This document shows, piece by piece, positions 21,964 through 28,834 of a DNA stretch of 28,834 nucleotides. A program made the position numbers and the translations under genes. The notes beneath the pieces were generated by a model. That model saw nothing but the letters and a program-made list of their open reading frames with translations. It did not search any database and had not been told where the DNA came from. The DNA comes from JBBRCX01 sp038204465 (GTDB lineage: Bacteria; Planctomycetota; Phycisphaerae; Tepidisphaerales; Tepidisphaeraceae), in the NCBI GenBank assembly GCA_038204465.1, contig JBBRCX010000061.1, positions 1 to 28,834 of the forward strand. Direction: 5' to 3'. Numbering within the stretch: position 1 is the stretch's first letter; each line of letters opens with the position of its first letter.

Positions 21964-24548
21964 GCTCGCGCCTCCGCACGCTGCTGGAAAACTTCCTGAA
22001 CTACCCCGCGGTTCATCCCGGTGCGGCACTCGCCATCGTTGCCCTCCTCACGGCGCTGGCAGCGCTCGCGACCAGCCGCCTCCGCGCCGAGGCATCTTTG
22101 GAAGCGATGTTCTCGCGTGACGACCCTGCCGCCGCCGCGCTGATCCGCGTGCTGAACGAATTCGGCGCGGCGGAGGAACTTCTTGTGCTGGCAACGGTCC
22201 CCTCCGGACAACATCCCGGCCAGCCCGACCCAACCCGATTACTCGCGTTCGCCCGCCGCTTTGAAGAGGCCGTCACGTCGTCGTCCGATGCGTTACAGCT
22301 GTGTGATGGAGTGATCTATCGCTCCGATGCGCAGACCCGGCAATTCTTCGAGCGTGTTCTGGTACCCAACGGGCTATTCTACCTCGACCCCGATGCCCTT
22401 CGCGCGGCCCGCCAGCGCCTCTCACGACAACAGATGCAGCAGCAGATTGCCCGCAACGAGGCGATGCTCTCCCAGCCGGGGCCGGCGGCGCAGGCTGCCG
22501 CCAAGGTCTTGCTGAAGGATCCGCTCCGTCTGCACGAATTCGTGCTCGACCGCTTCGCGGCGCAGCGCGCGTTTAAGACCTACGAGGGCGGCGACGCGTT
22601 CATTTCGCCGGACGGGCGCAGCATTCTCATCCGCGTACCAGGCAAGCGACCGCCCAGTGATTTGGAGTTTGCCAAGCATTTTACGTCCACAATCGAGTCG
22701 CGCGCGGCGGTCTCGAACGCCGACGGCCTTGGGATCAGCCTTAGCGGCTCCTACGCGATCGCGGCCACAAGCGAGCGGGCCATCCGCAGAGACATGAAGT
22801 TAAGCGTGCTCAGCTCGGTCCTCTGCCTGTTCGGTTTGTTCATGCTCGCATATCGCCACCCGCTGCGCTCCTTCACACTCGCGTTCCTTCCCGTCGCCCT
22901 TGGCGTCCTGTTTGGCTTCGGCCTTTACGCGTTATGGCGCCCGACGCTCAACCCCTTGACCGGCGTGATTGGCGCTATCCTCGCAGGAATGGGCATTGAT
23001 TATTCGGTTTATTACCTCTCGCATTATGAGCGCCGCCGCGCGTCCGGCCTAACGCCCGGGCAAGCCGTGGCCAATACGGTGCGTGAGATCTTCCCCGCAC
23101 TGTTCGCGGCATGGGTCACATCGGTCATTGGTTTCCTAGCGATCGGGTTCTCGAGTGTCACCGCTCTGCGCGATTTTGCGCTGCTGGGCGCGATGGGACT
23201 TGCCGGAACCCTTTTCGCCGCCGTCTGGGTGCTGCCGGCACTATTAGCAGCAACCGATCGCCGATCGACGTCGCATTTGCAGCGCCGCAACCATGTCGGG
23301 TTTCGCGCACAGCCGGCGCTTGCGTGGGTCGCACGGCACTCGATGGCTGTCTTACTGGCCTCGCTGGCGATCTTGCTGGTGGCGGGCATCATTGCGGGCT
23401 CCGCAGGACGCAACATCGTGCCTCTGGAAACCGACCTGACGGTCATGCACCCCCGCCCGAACCCCGCCATCGAAGCACAAGCCGAGATCGCGCGCCTCTT
23501 CGGCAGTGCCGCCGACTCGTTGATCGTCCACTTGAAGACGCGCTCCCCCGAAGCGCTGGTGAGTCTTGCGCATCGCGCCAGCCAACGGCTTTCCACGCCG
23601 GCAGTCCGATCACACGGCGTAGCCGCGACCTATGGCCTGGCAACGCTGCTCCCCGACCCGCAAATCGCTGAAGCGCGGTTCAAGGAGATCAACCCCGGGG
23701 AAGCTGACCGCGTCGTGAAGGATTTCGAGGCCGCCGTGCAAACCAGTCGTTTCAATCCGAAGGCGTACGAGCCGTACAGTGAATTCCTCAGGACTCTGCT
23801 GCTTCCGCACGATGCACCCTCCATAACGACGCTGCTGCCCTACCGGCAGTTGGCGCGAACGCTTCTTCCTACCTCGGCTTTCGAGCCGGGGGCACAGGTG
23901 CCTACCGAAGCGATTACCTTGGTTTTCCTCGATCAACCGCCGGAGGACCGCCAATCCCGCGACACGGCGATCGAGACAATCCGCTCAGCGCTCGCGGACC
24001 TCCCAGGCGCGACGTTGACCGGACTCACCGTCATCAGCCACGATACAGAACTTGACGTCCAGCGCGATCTGCCCAGACTTCTGGGCGTCGCAGTTGTTCT
24101 CGTCCTGTCCTACCTGCTGCTCCAATTCCGCTCGCTTGCCGACACGCTGTTGTCGCTCCTCCCGGCGATCTTCAGCCTTCTCTGCCTTCTCGCGGTCATG
24201 CGGCTCACGGGGCAGAAGCTGAACATGATGAATCTGATCGCTCTTCCGCTCCTCATTGGCATCGACGTCGACTATGGAATTTTTCTCGTCAGCCTCGCGC
24301 GAGCTTCACGGCGACAGGATTCCCGCGAATCAACCGTCGATCGGATAAGCGCCAGCGCGCATGCCGTCGCCTTGTGCGCACTGTCAACGGCACTTGGTTT
24401 TGGATCCCTGATCACCACCAGCGTGCCGGCCATCCGATCGCTCGGCTTTGTGGTTGGCGTGGGGGTCCTCTCATGCCTTGTAGGAACGCTCTTCCTGCTC
24501 GCCCCCATCCTGTTCTCCCTTCGGCTACGCCCAGCAGACGCCGGATAA
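21960..24548 (+). CDS. MMPL/RND-family exporter
   Basis: This encodes 862 residues, started by an ATGA overlap with the lipoprotein gene. Two homologous halves are visible. TM1 (about 21-39) precedes a large periplasmic domain, then a five-TM block containing GAILAGMGIDYSVYYLSHYE (about 345). A second TM near 461-482 precedes another periplasmic domain and a second block with LIGIDVDYGIFLVSLA (about 760). The GxDY-type motif in TM4 of each half is the RND proton-relay region. MMPL proteins export lipidic products using proton motive force, and homologues are constant in aryl-polyene and xanthomonadin clusters. It is the last gene of the operon and is followed by a hairpin. Confidence 0.9.
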   Translation: MSSRLRTLLENFLNYPAVHPGAALAIVALLTALAALATSRLRAEASLEAMFSRDDPAAAALIRVLNEFGAAEELLVLATVPSGQHPGQPDPTRLLAFARRFEEAVTSSSDALQLCDGVIYRSDAQTRQFFERVLVPNGLFYLDPDALRAARQRLSRQQMQQQIARNEAMLSQPGPAAQAAAKVLLKDPLRLHEFVLDRFAAQRAFKTYEGGDAFISPDGRSILIRVPGKRPPSDLEFAKHFTSTIESRAAVSNADGLGISLSGSYAIAATSERAIRRDMKLSVLSSVLCLFGLFMLAYRHPLRSFTLAFLPVALGVLFGFGLYALWRPTLNPLTGVIGAILAGMGIDYSVYYLSHYERRRASGLTPGQAVANTVREIFPALFAAWVTSVIGFLAIGFSSVTALRDFALLGAMGLAGTLFAAVWVLPALLAATDRRSTSHLQRRNHVGFRAQPALAWVARHSMAVLLASLAILLVAGIIAGSAGRNIVPLETDLTVMHPRPNPAIEAQAEIARLFGSAADSLIVHLKTRSPEALVSLAHRASQRLSTPAVRSHGVAATYGLATLLPDPQIAEARFKEINPGEADRVVKDFEAAVQTSRFNPKAYEPYSEFLRTLLLPHDAPSITTLLPYRQLARTLLPTSAFEPGAQVPTEAITLVFLDQPPEDRQSRDTAIETIRSALADLPGATLTGLTVISHDTELDVQRDLPRLLGVAVVLVLSYLLLQFRSLADTLLSLLPAIFSLLCLLAVMRLTGQKLNMMNLIALPLLIGIDVDYGIFLVSLARASRRQDSRESTVDRISASAHAVALCALSTALGFGSLITTSVPAIRSLGFVVGVGVLSCLVGTLFLLAPILFSLRLRPADAG

Positions 24549-24552
24549 CTTT

Positions 24553-24595
24553 CCCACCTTCACATCGACTCGGGGGGCAGTGCCGCCCCGGTGGG
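24553..24595 (+). terminator. hairpin after the MMPL gene (possible terminator)
   Basis: An inner stem pairs 72-78 with 82-89 of the 245xx block (GGGGGGC with GCC-GCCCC, one bulged G, loop AGT). An outer stem pairs CCCACC at 24553-24558 with GGTGGG at 24590-24595. No long T run follows (AATAAC), so termination may be partial. It separates the operon from the two-component genes. Confidence 0.4.
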
Positions 24596-24667
24596 AATAA
24601 CCAGCCCCGCGAGCGTGCGCGCGCCACACATCCAGGAAATCATTGAAATCATCTCGCCGCTTCCAGT

Positions 24668-25354
24668 ATGCTTCCGTCCGTGCGGGTTCTCGTCGCGGAA
24701 GACCACCCATCTCTGGTGCGATCGATCACTCACGGCCTTCGGTCCGCGGGGTATGCTGTCGACTTCGCCGTCGACGGCGGCGAAGCAATGTCGCTCGCCT
24801 CTTCCAACGGTTACGACGGCATTGTCCTGGACATCATGCTTCCCGTCATGGACGGGTGGAGCGTGCTGCAGGCGCTGCGCCGCAAGGAGGTGGCTACGCC
24901 GGTGCTCTGCCTGACCGCGCGCGACAGCATTGAAGACCGGGTGCGCGGATTGGAGCTGGGCGCGGACGACTACCTCGTGAAGCCATTCGCCTGGGAAGAG
25001 TTCGTCGCGCGGGTACGCGCCATGATCCGGCGCGGGCACGCGAAGCCTTTTAAGACGATCGTCATCGGCGACCTGCAGATCGACGCGGGCCGCAAGGGCG
25101 TCTGCCGCGGGGGAAACGCCATTGAGCTCAGCGCAGGGGAGTACGCATTGCTCGAGTTTCTCGCCTACCGCAGGGATGAGGTGGTTTCGCGCACCGAAAT
25201 CTGGGAGCACTTGTACGATCAGAATGCGGAAACAACGAGCAACGTCGTGGACGTCTATATTGGATATCTGCGGAGCAAGGTCGACCGCGACTTCGAGAAA
25301 AAGTTGATCCACACACGGCGCGGCCAGGGCTACATGCTGAGCGAGCATGCCTGA
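24668..25354 (+). CDS. OmpR-family response regulator
   Basis: This encodes 228 residues. The receiver domain (about 4-120) has the acidic AEDHP pair, phosphoacceptor Asp55 in LDIMLP, Thr83 in CLTARD and Lys105 in LVKPF. The winged-helix effector (about 130-225) has the EYALLEFLAYRRDEVVSR and VDVYIGYLRSKVD segments typical of CusR/CopR/OmpR regulators, ending RGQGYML. It would bind direct-repeat sites upstream of target genes when phosphorylated. No Shine-Dalgarno is evident before the ATG; a GTG at 24680 is an alternative start. The gene lies 119 nt after the exporter and 33 nt before its kinase, so it may control the polyene-like cluster, but linkage is the only evidence. Confidence 0.92.
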   Translation: MLPSVRVLVAEDHPSLVRSITHGLRSAGYAVDFAVDGGEAMSLASSNGYDGIVLDIMLPVMDGWSVLQALRRKEVATPVLCLTARDSIEDRVRGLELGADDYLVKPFAWEEFVARVRAMIRRGHAKPFKTIVIGDLQIDAGRKGVCRGGNAIELSAGEYALLEFLAYRRDEVVSRTEIWEHLYDQNAETTSNVVDVYIGYLRSKVDRDFEKKLIHTRRGQGYMLSEHA

Positions 25355-25387
25355 GGCGCGCCGTCACTTCTTTGACTTCGGGGAACT

Positions 25388-26779
25388 ATGACGCAGCGGC
25401 TCGCCATGGCGATCCTGCTGACGGTGCTGGGGACGCTTGTCGTTGCCGGCCTCACGGCATATTTCACCGTGCGCGCGGTCCTCATCGGCAATCTCGATGC
25501 GGTGCTTTTCGCACGAGCTGCCGCCCTCCCGGAACTGACCCAGACGAAGAACCTGGATCCCTCGAAACTGCCGGTTTACGATCCGACCGATCGTTACGTG
25601 ATCGAGGACATTGAGGGCCGCAGAATCCAGGGCGCCGCCCAGAGCGTCGCTGCCAGCAACCGGCCGACGATTGTCAAAAGGCAGTTCGCTCCCGCCGGCC
25701 GCAGACGAACTCGTATTCTGACCATCCGCGGGCTCGCCCACGCACAGGAGAACGGCGCGAAGCCCGTGCCGGTTGTGATCACGTACAGCGGCTCAATGGA
25801 CCGCGCCGATGCGATCCTGGGAAGGCTGGCGATGGATCTCAGCCTCTTCGGCCTCGTCGGCGCGTTGCTGGCGGCTTACCTGGCGGTCAAGATTTCGCAG
25901 CTCACGCTTCGCCCGCTCTCGCGGACCGCCGCCCTCATCGGCACGATTGATGAGCAAAGCCTGGATTTCAGGATAGACGCGTCCAAGCTGCCGCCGGAGT
26001 TAGTGCCTATTGCGTCACGTTTGAATGGAATGCTGGCGCAGCTGGAGCAGGCGTTCGCGAGGCGCAAGCAGTTTCTGGCCGACGCCTCGCATGAGCTGCG
26101 CACGCCGGTCGCCGCCATGGTCACCTCGCTCGACGTCGCATTGCGGGTGCCGCATGATGAAATCGGCTATCGGCAGGTGATCCAAGAGTGCGCCGCCGAT
26201 GCCAACCTGCTGCGGCGCCTTGTGCAACGCCTGACTGAGTATGCAAAAGGCGAAGTTTCACCCCAGGCCCCGCCCGAACGCACCGACGTGCGGTTGTTGA
26301 TCGAACAGTGCGCCAATAGGACCTCCATCCTGGGCCACGCGGACGGCGTCATTGTCACCTCTGACTTGCCGGCGAGCCTTTCATGTCTGCTCTACGCCGA
26401 CCGACTCCGCAGTATCGTTATGAATCTGGCGGCGAACGCCATGGAGTATGGCAGGCCGCGCAGCGAGGTTGAGATTTCCTGCATGCATGATGGGCAGCGG
26501 CTCATATTGAATGTCCACGACGATGGACCCGGGATTGCCCCGGAGCACCTGCCCCACGTGTTCGAGCCGTTCTATCGCGCGGACCGGGCCAGGGTTCAGG
26601 ATTCGGAGCACCTGGGATTGGGCTTGTTCCTGGTGCAGGCGCACGCGAAAGCAATGAATGGAACTTGCTTCGTCACCTGTCAGCCGGGGTCTGGCACGAC
26701 GGTTACGGTCCAGATTCCATGCCTGCTGCTGCCGGCCGAGGAGCCTTCGCCTGCCCGGCCGCTCGTTGCTGCCCGCTGA
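25388..26779 (+). CDS. HAMP-containing sensor histidine kinase
   Basis: This encodes 463 residues, with GGGGA before the ATG. TM1 is about 8-28, a periplasmic domain covers about 30-148, and TM2 is about 150-168, followed by a HAMP-type linker. The HisKA domain has His235 in FLADASHELRTP. The HATPase_c domain has the N box (NLAANAMEYG, about 345), G1 DDGPGI, the F box VFEPFYRADRA and G2 LGLGLFL. This is the classical EnvZ/CusS-like arrangement; the periplasmic domain has no obvious metal-binding cluster, so the signal is unknown. It pairs with the upstream regulator in one operon. A transmembrane envelope signal would suit a nearby outer-membrane pigment pathway. Confidence 0.92.
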   Translation: MTQRLAMAILLTVLGTLVVAGLTAYFTVRAVLIGNLDAVLFARAAALPELTQTKNLDPSKLPVYDPTDRYVIEDIEGRRIQGAAQSVAASNRPTIVKRQFAPAGRRRTRILTIRGLAHAQENGAKPVPVVITYSGSMDRADAILGRLAMDLSLFGLVGALLAAYLAVKISQLTLRPLSRTAALIGTIDEQSLDFRIDASKLPPELVPIASRLNGMLAQLEQAFARRKQFLADASHELRTPVAAMVTSLDVALRVPHDEIGYRQVIQECAADANLLRRLVQRLTEYAKGEVSPQAPPERTDVRLLIEQCANRTSILGHADGVIVTSDLPASLSCLLYADRLRSIVMNLAANAMEYGRPRSEVEISCMHDGQRLILNVHDDGPGIAPEHLPHVFEPFYRADRARVQDSEHLGLGLFLVQAHAKAMNGTCFVTCQPGSGTTVTVQIPCLLLPAEEPSPARPLVAAR

Positions 26780-26976
26780 TCGGTTCGCGTTCAATGTGCT
26801 GATTCCGACTTTGAAGCAAATAAATGTCACCTTCGGGCGTAGTTGGCCTATGATGATCACGCTGCCGTGGGTGAACGCACTTTCAGTGGGAAATCGCCAA
26901 CGAACAAGCCCAATCCGCGATATGGCCCCGCACAGCGGGGGGGAAGCGGGCTTACGTTCGGACCAAAAAGAAGCAA

Positions 26977-27035
26977 GGGAGGGCGGAGCTGGTGAGCGGG
27001 GGCAAGCCCGCGTCCGTGGGATGTTCCGCCCTCCC
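26977..27035. repeat. large inverted repeat with nested hairpin
   Basis: GGGAGGGCGGA at 26977-26987 pairs perfectly with TCCGCCCTCCC at 27025-27035 (11 bp). Inside, GCGGG (26996-27000) pairs with CCCGC (27007-27011). The structure is strand-symmetric and sits in a gene-free region. It could be a terminator for the kinase operon, a structured RNA, or an end of a dispersed (REP/MITE-like) element. No T run follows on the plus strand. Confidence 0.6.
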
Positions 27036-27159
27036 ATGTTCAGAAAGCCTTGACGCCCGCAATCCTGCCACATCGTGCATGAGAGGATGATGAGAACGCC
27101 CAGCACGCAAAAGCTTTTCCCATAAGTTGAACGCTCAGCGTGCCGCCGCTGTTCGGGCA

Positions 27160-27188
27160 AACCGCATTCTTGCTGCAAGAAAGCGGTT
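27160..27188. repeat. 6+6 bp hairpin with A/A mismatch
   Basis: AACCGC at 27160-27165 pairs with GCGGTT at 27183-27188, and TTCTTG (67-72) pairs with CAAGAA (76-81) around a CTG loop, with one A/A mismatch between the stems. No T tract follows. It might be a regulator site or leader structure for the coiled-coil gene. Confidence 0.5.
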
Positions 27189-27381
27189 CCAGCCGCGTAA
27201 CCTGACTCACATCTCGCGCCTGTCTACATTCATCAAGCCGAGTCCCTTGACCCCCGCGATCGTCGTTGTTGGCAAAGCGCTCAGCCGCGCGAACTCCGAC
27301 AACGACCTTGGACCTGCGTGGTACTGCATCTCAGGGCGTCAATGCGACGCTCAACCAAGTAAACTGCAGAAGGAGCTTGCA

Positions 27382-28071
27382 ATGGGACTCATGAATTGGC
27401 GAATGGCACTGACGACGTTGGCGCTGGGAACGGTGCTCTTCACCGGCGCTTGGGCACAGGACAAGGCCGCGAACGAAAAGGATGCGTCTTCTGAAGCGCA
27501 GGCCAGCGCTGGCGGCGATCTGGAGCGGCAGTACACGGCGGTGTCAAACGCCCGCACCAAGGCGGAATTGGCGCTGCGCGACGCGAGGAAGGCCCTTATC
27601 AGCCGCCGCGAGACGCTCACGGACGTCTTTGCGTCCACGGAGGCAGCCAAGGAGAAGACCCTGCAAGGGCTGGCCGCCGCGCTGCAGAACGAGCAGAAGA
27701 AGCCCGCCACCCAGCAGGATCCCACCGCCGTGCAGAGTCTCACCCAGCAGGCGGCAACCGTTACCGCCGACTGGCAAAAGTATCTCACCGCCGACCGCGC
27801 CGCCGCGGAGGCGCGCTTGACCGCCGCCGGCCAGGTCGTGACCGACTCCACCACCGCTTACAACAATGCCAACACGATGGAAGCGTCGTGGAAAAACCTC
27901 GAGATGGACCTCGCCCCGGTCGAGCACGCCTACAACGGCCTCACCAAGCGGCTCGCCGACGCGCGGCAGGAGATGAACAAGGCGGTTGAAGACCTGCGGC
28001 AGAAGAAGACGCAGTGGACCGCGATGGCCGAGAAGCCCGCCACCGCCGCCTCAGCCGCCCCAACGCCGTAA
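27382..28071 (+). CDS. secreted coiled-coil protein of unknown function
   Basis: This encodes 229 residues. The ATG at 27382 is preceded by AAGGAG at ideal spacing; the longer open frame from 27127 is not supported. A signal peptide (MALTTLALGTVLFTGAWA, cleavage near residue 24) precedes a long, Ala/Lys/Gln/Glu-rich helical region with heptad-like patterning (about 40-210), such as AKEKTLQGLAAALQNEQKK and DARQEMNKAVEDLRQKK. The tail is Ala/Pro-rich. No catalytic motif is seen and I do not recognise the family. Periplasmic or surface structural roles are common for such proteins. Its strong ribosome site and long upstream region suggest separate regulation. Confidence 0.75.
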   Translation: MGLMNWRMALTTLALGTVLFTGAWAQDKAANEKDASSEAQASAGGDLERQYTAVSNARTKAELALRDARKALISRRETLTDVFASTEAAKEKTLQGLAAALQNEQKKPATQQDPTAVQSLTQQAATVTADWQKYLTADRAAAEARLTAAGQVVTDSTTAYNNANTMEASWKNLEMDLAPVEHAYNGLTKRLADARQEMNKAVEDLRQKKTQWTAMAEKPATAASAAPTP

Positions 28072-28161
28072 CTCCAGTCGCCTCGGCCCCACCTTCAGCG
28101 CTCGCGCACCCCTCCCCGCGCGACCGCTGGAGGTGCACAACCTCATCAGGCCTTCAAAAAC

Positions 28162-28293
28162 CCATCCCGATCCCATCGGCGAGCCACCCCACCGCCATTG
28201 GCAAGCCATCCCACCCCCATCGACAAGCCATCCCATCGCCATCGTCGATCCATCCCACCGCCATCGGCACCCCATCCCAATGCCAGCCGGCTC
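28162..28293. repeat. 22-bp tandem repeat, six imperfect units
   Basis: Units begin at 28162, 28184, 28206, 28228, 28250 and 28272, each near CCATCCCACCGCCATCGGCA plus two bases. Since 22 is not a multiple of three, the frame changes with each unit, so the repeat is not an obvious protein repeat. More degenerate C-rich sequence continues to about 28375. Confidence 0.8.
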
Positions 28294-28412
28294 CCGTCGC
28301 ATCTCCAAACATCCCCCAGCGCCCCACCATCCCCTGCCCAAGCCCCGCCCAACCCCCCCCAGGCCCCACCCCAACCACAGACCAGGATTTGGCGACGAGC
28401 AAACCCCAGGCT

Positions 28413-28834
28413 GTGGACAACGCGATCCTGCGCCTGCAGACCGCCTACGACACCGCCGGCCGGGCCTTCAGGTTCAGCAGTTATGCCAGCGCCACCAGCA
28501 GCACGTCGGTGAACGAGGTCCAGCGCAACTTCAACGGCTTCGGCCAGCTCACCGTCGAGTACCAGTCCCACAGCGGAGCGGTGGACACGACACCCTCTAC
28601 CGGCAGCCTGCGGGTACAATACGCCTACAGCAACGACGCGAAGAGCCGGCTGGTCAGCATGACTTATCCCAATGGCCGCATCCTCCACTACGAATACAAC
28701 ACCGGCGTCGATTCCACCATCAGCCGGCTCAGCTTCATCGCCGACGACACGTCCGGCTCCGCCGGCACGCACCTGGAGGAATACAGCTACCTCGGACTCT
28801 CCACGATCGTGAAACGCGCCCACACCCAGCCCGG
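28413..28834 (+). CDS. RHS/YD-repeat protein fragment (runs off the window)
   Basis: From a GTG at 28413 the frame stays open to the window end (about 140 residues). It contains RHS-like segments YDTAGRAFRF, VQRNFNGFGQLTVEYQSHSG, YAYSND, LVSMTYPNGRILHYEYNTG and ISRLSFI, ending YSYLGLSTIVKRAH. This pattern is typical of large planctomycete RHS proteins, which form hollow beta shells and often carry toxic C-terminal domains. The frame is open upstream through the C-rich repeats, but RHS similarity begins abruptly near 28413. It could therefore be a truncated or recombined fragment, or the middle of a gene whose 5-prime part has been replaced. The start given is only the first in-frame start within the similarity. 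Confidence 0.65.
   Translation, partial: MDNAILRLQTAYDTAGRAFRFSSYASATSSTSVNEVQRNFNGFGQLTVEYQSHSGAVDTTPSTGSLRVQYAYSNDAKSRLVSMTYPNGRILHYEYNTGVDSTISRLSFIADDTSGSAGTHLEEYSYLGLSTIVKRAHTQP

Larger units (their letters stand above)
9568..24548 (+). other. aryl-polyene/xanthomonadin-like biosynthesis and export cluster (thirteen genes, one transcription unit)
   Basis: All thirteen genes run in one direction. Ten of the twelve junctions lie between an 11-nt overlap and a 13-nt gap. The exceptions are a 152-nt gap before the ACP gene (smaller if an upstream TTG is used) and a 20-nt overlap between the LolA-like and LpxL-like genes. The gene set combines a chorismatase (starter), acyl ligase (activation), ACP-dehydratase, KS-CLF, halogenase, methyltransferase, three acyltransferases, PagL-like barrel, two LolA-like proteins and an MMPL transporter. 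This combination is characteristic of aryl-polyene/xanthomonadin-type clusters. The assignment rests on gene content, not on a product. Confidence 0.7.
26780..27381. other. 602-nt stretch without a supported gene
   Basis: The minus-strand frame across the left part has no start-site context and resembles no family, and the plus-strand frames are shadows or non-coding. The stretch holds a large inverted repeat at 26977-27035 and a hairpin at 27160-27188. A good ribosome site (AAGGAG) for the next gene lies at its right end. A long 5-prime region or a dispersed repeat is possible. Confidence 0.6.

Noticed and set aside
26381..27178. Long minus-strand open frame (about 265 residues) covering the kinase end and the following gap
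   Set aside because: It overlaps the clear histidine kinase C-terminal domain and its translation has no domain-like pattern; the GC-rich inverted repeat explains its openness.
28074..28134. CTCCAG/CTGGAG inverted repeat after the coiled-coil gene as a terminator
   Set aside because: Only six base pairs, a loop of about 50 nt and no T run; too weak to call.
28146..28823. Minus-strand open frame with Gly/Trp/Met-rich repeats
   Set aside because: It is generated by the 22-bp tandem repeat and runs antisense through convincing RHS sequence.
1..28834. CRISPR arrays, tRNA or rRNA genes
   Set aside because: No direct-repeat/spacer pattern, tRNA-like cloverleaf or rRNA-conserved segment was recognised; the only tandem repeat lacks spacers.

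Overview
The window most likely comes from a GC-rich member of the Planctomycetota, probably Phycisphaerae-like. The clues are an LEERRLFS-type N-terminal motif on a short RTX-repeat protein (position 210), a planctomycete-style RHS fragment at the right edge, an MR-family/PhyH/GH-like catabolic set, and dense operons with TGATG/ATGA junctions. This is inferred from motifs; no marker gene such as rRNA is present.

Left part (1-7.4 kb): the tail of a mutator (IS256)-type transposase with a probable right IS end; a short RTX-repeat surface protein followed by a strong hairpin terminator; a frameshifted ankyrin-repeat remnant on the minus strand; and a beta-propeller glycosidase-like protein. Convergent to the last is a minus-strand operon of a small lipoprotein, a copper amine oxidase, a PhyH-type Fe(II)/2-oxoglutarate dioxygenase and an enolase-superfamily dehydratase/racemase. 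It looks like a catabolic unit, substrate unknown.

Centre (7.4-24.5 kb): a NodB-type deacetylase and a convergent GT2-DUF2062 protein, then thirteen tightly packed plus-strand genes (9568-24548). These encode two PlsC-type acyltransferases, a UbiE-like methyltransferase, a PagL-like outer-membrane barrel, an ACP-dehydratase fusion, a LolA-like protein, an LpxL-like acyltransferase, a ketosynthase/chain-length-factor fusion, a chorismatase (XanB2/Hyg5/FkbO family), a flavin-dependent halogenase, an AMP-forming acyl ligase, a LolA/LolB-like lipoprotein and an MMPL/RND exporter. Together they read as a xanthomonadin/aryl-polyene-like pathway. Chorismate would give a hydroxybenzoate starter, which is activated by the ligase, loaded on the ACP, extended by KS-CLF, dehydrated, halogenated and methylated, acylated onto a lipid and moved to the outer membrane by MMPL plus LolA proteins. 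No ketoreductase and no phosphopantetheinyl transferase is visible in the window. The product and the halogen are inferred.

Right part (24.6-28.8 kb): an OmpR-type response regulator and its sensor kinase, about 600 nt of gene-free DNA with strong inverted repeats, a secreted coiled-coil protein, a 22-bp tandem repeat (six units) in C-rich DNA, and an RHS/YD-repeat reading frame running off the window end.
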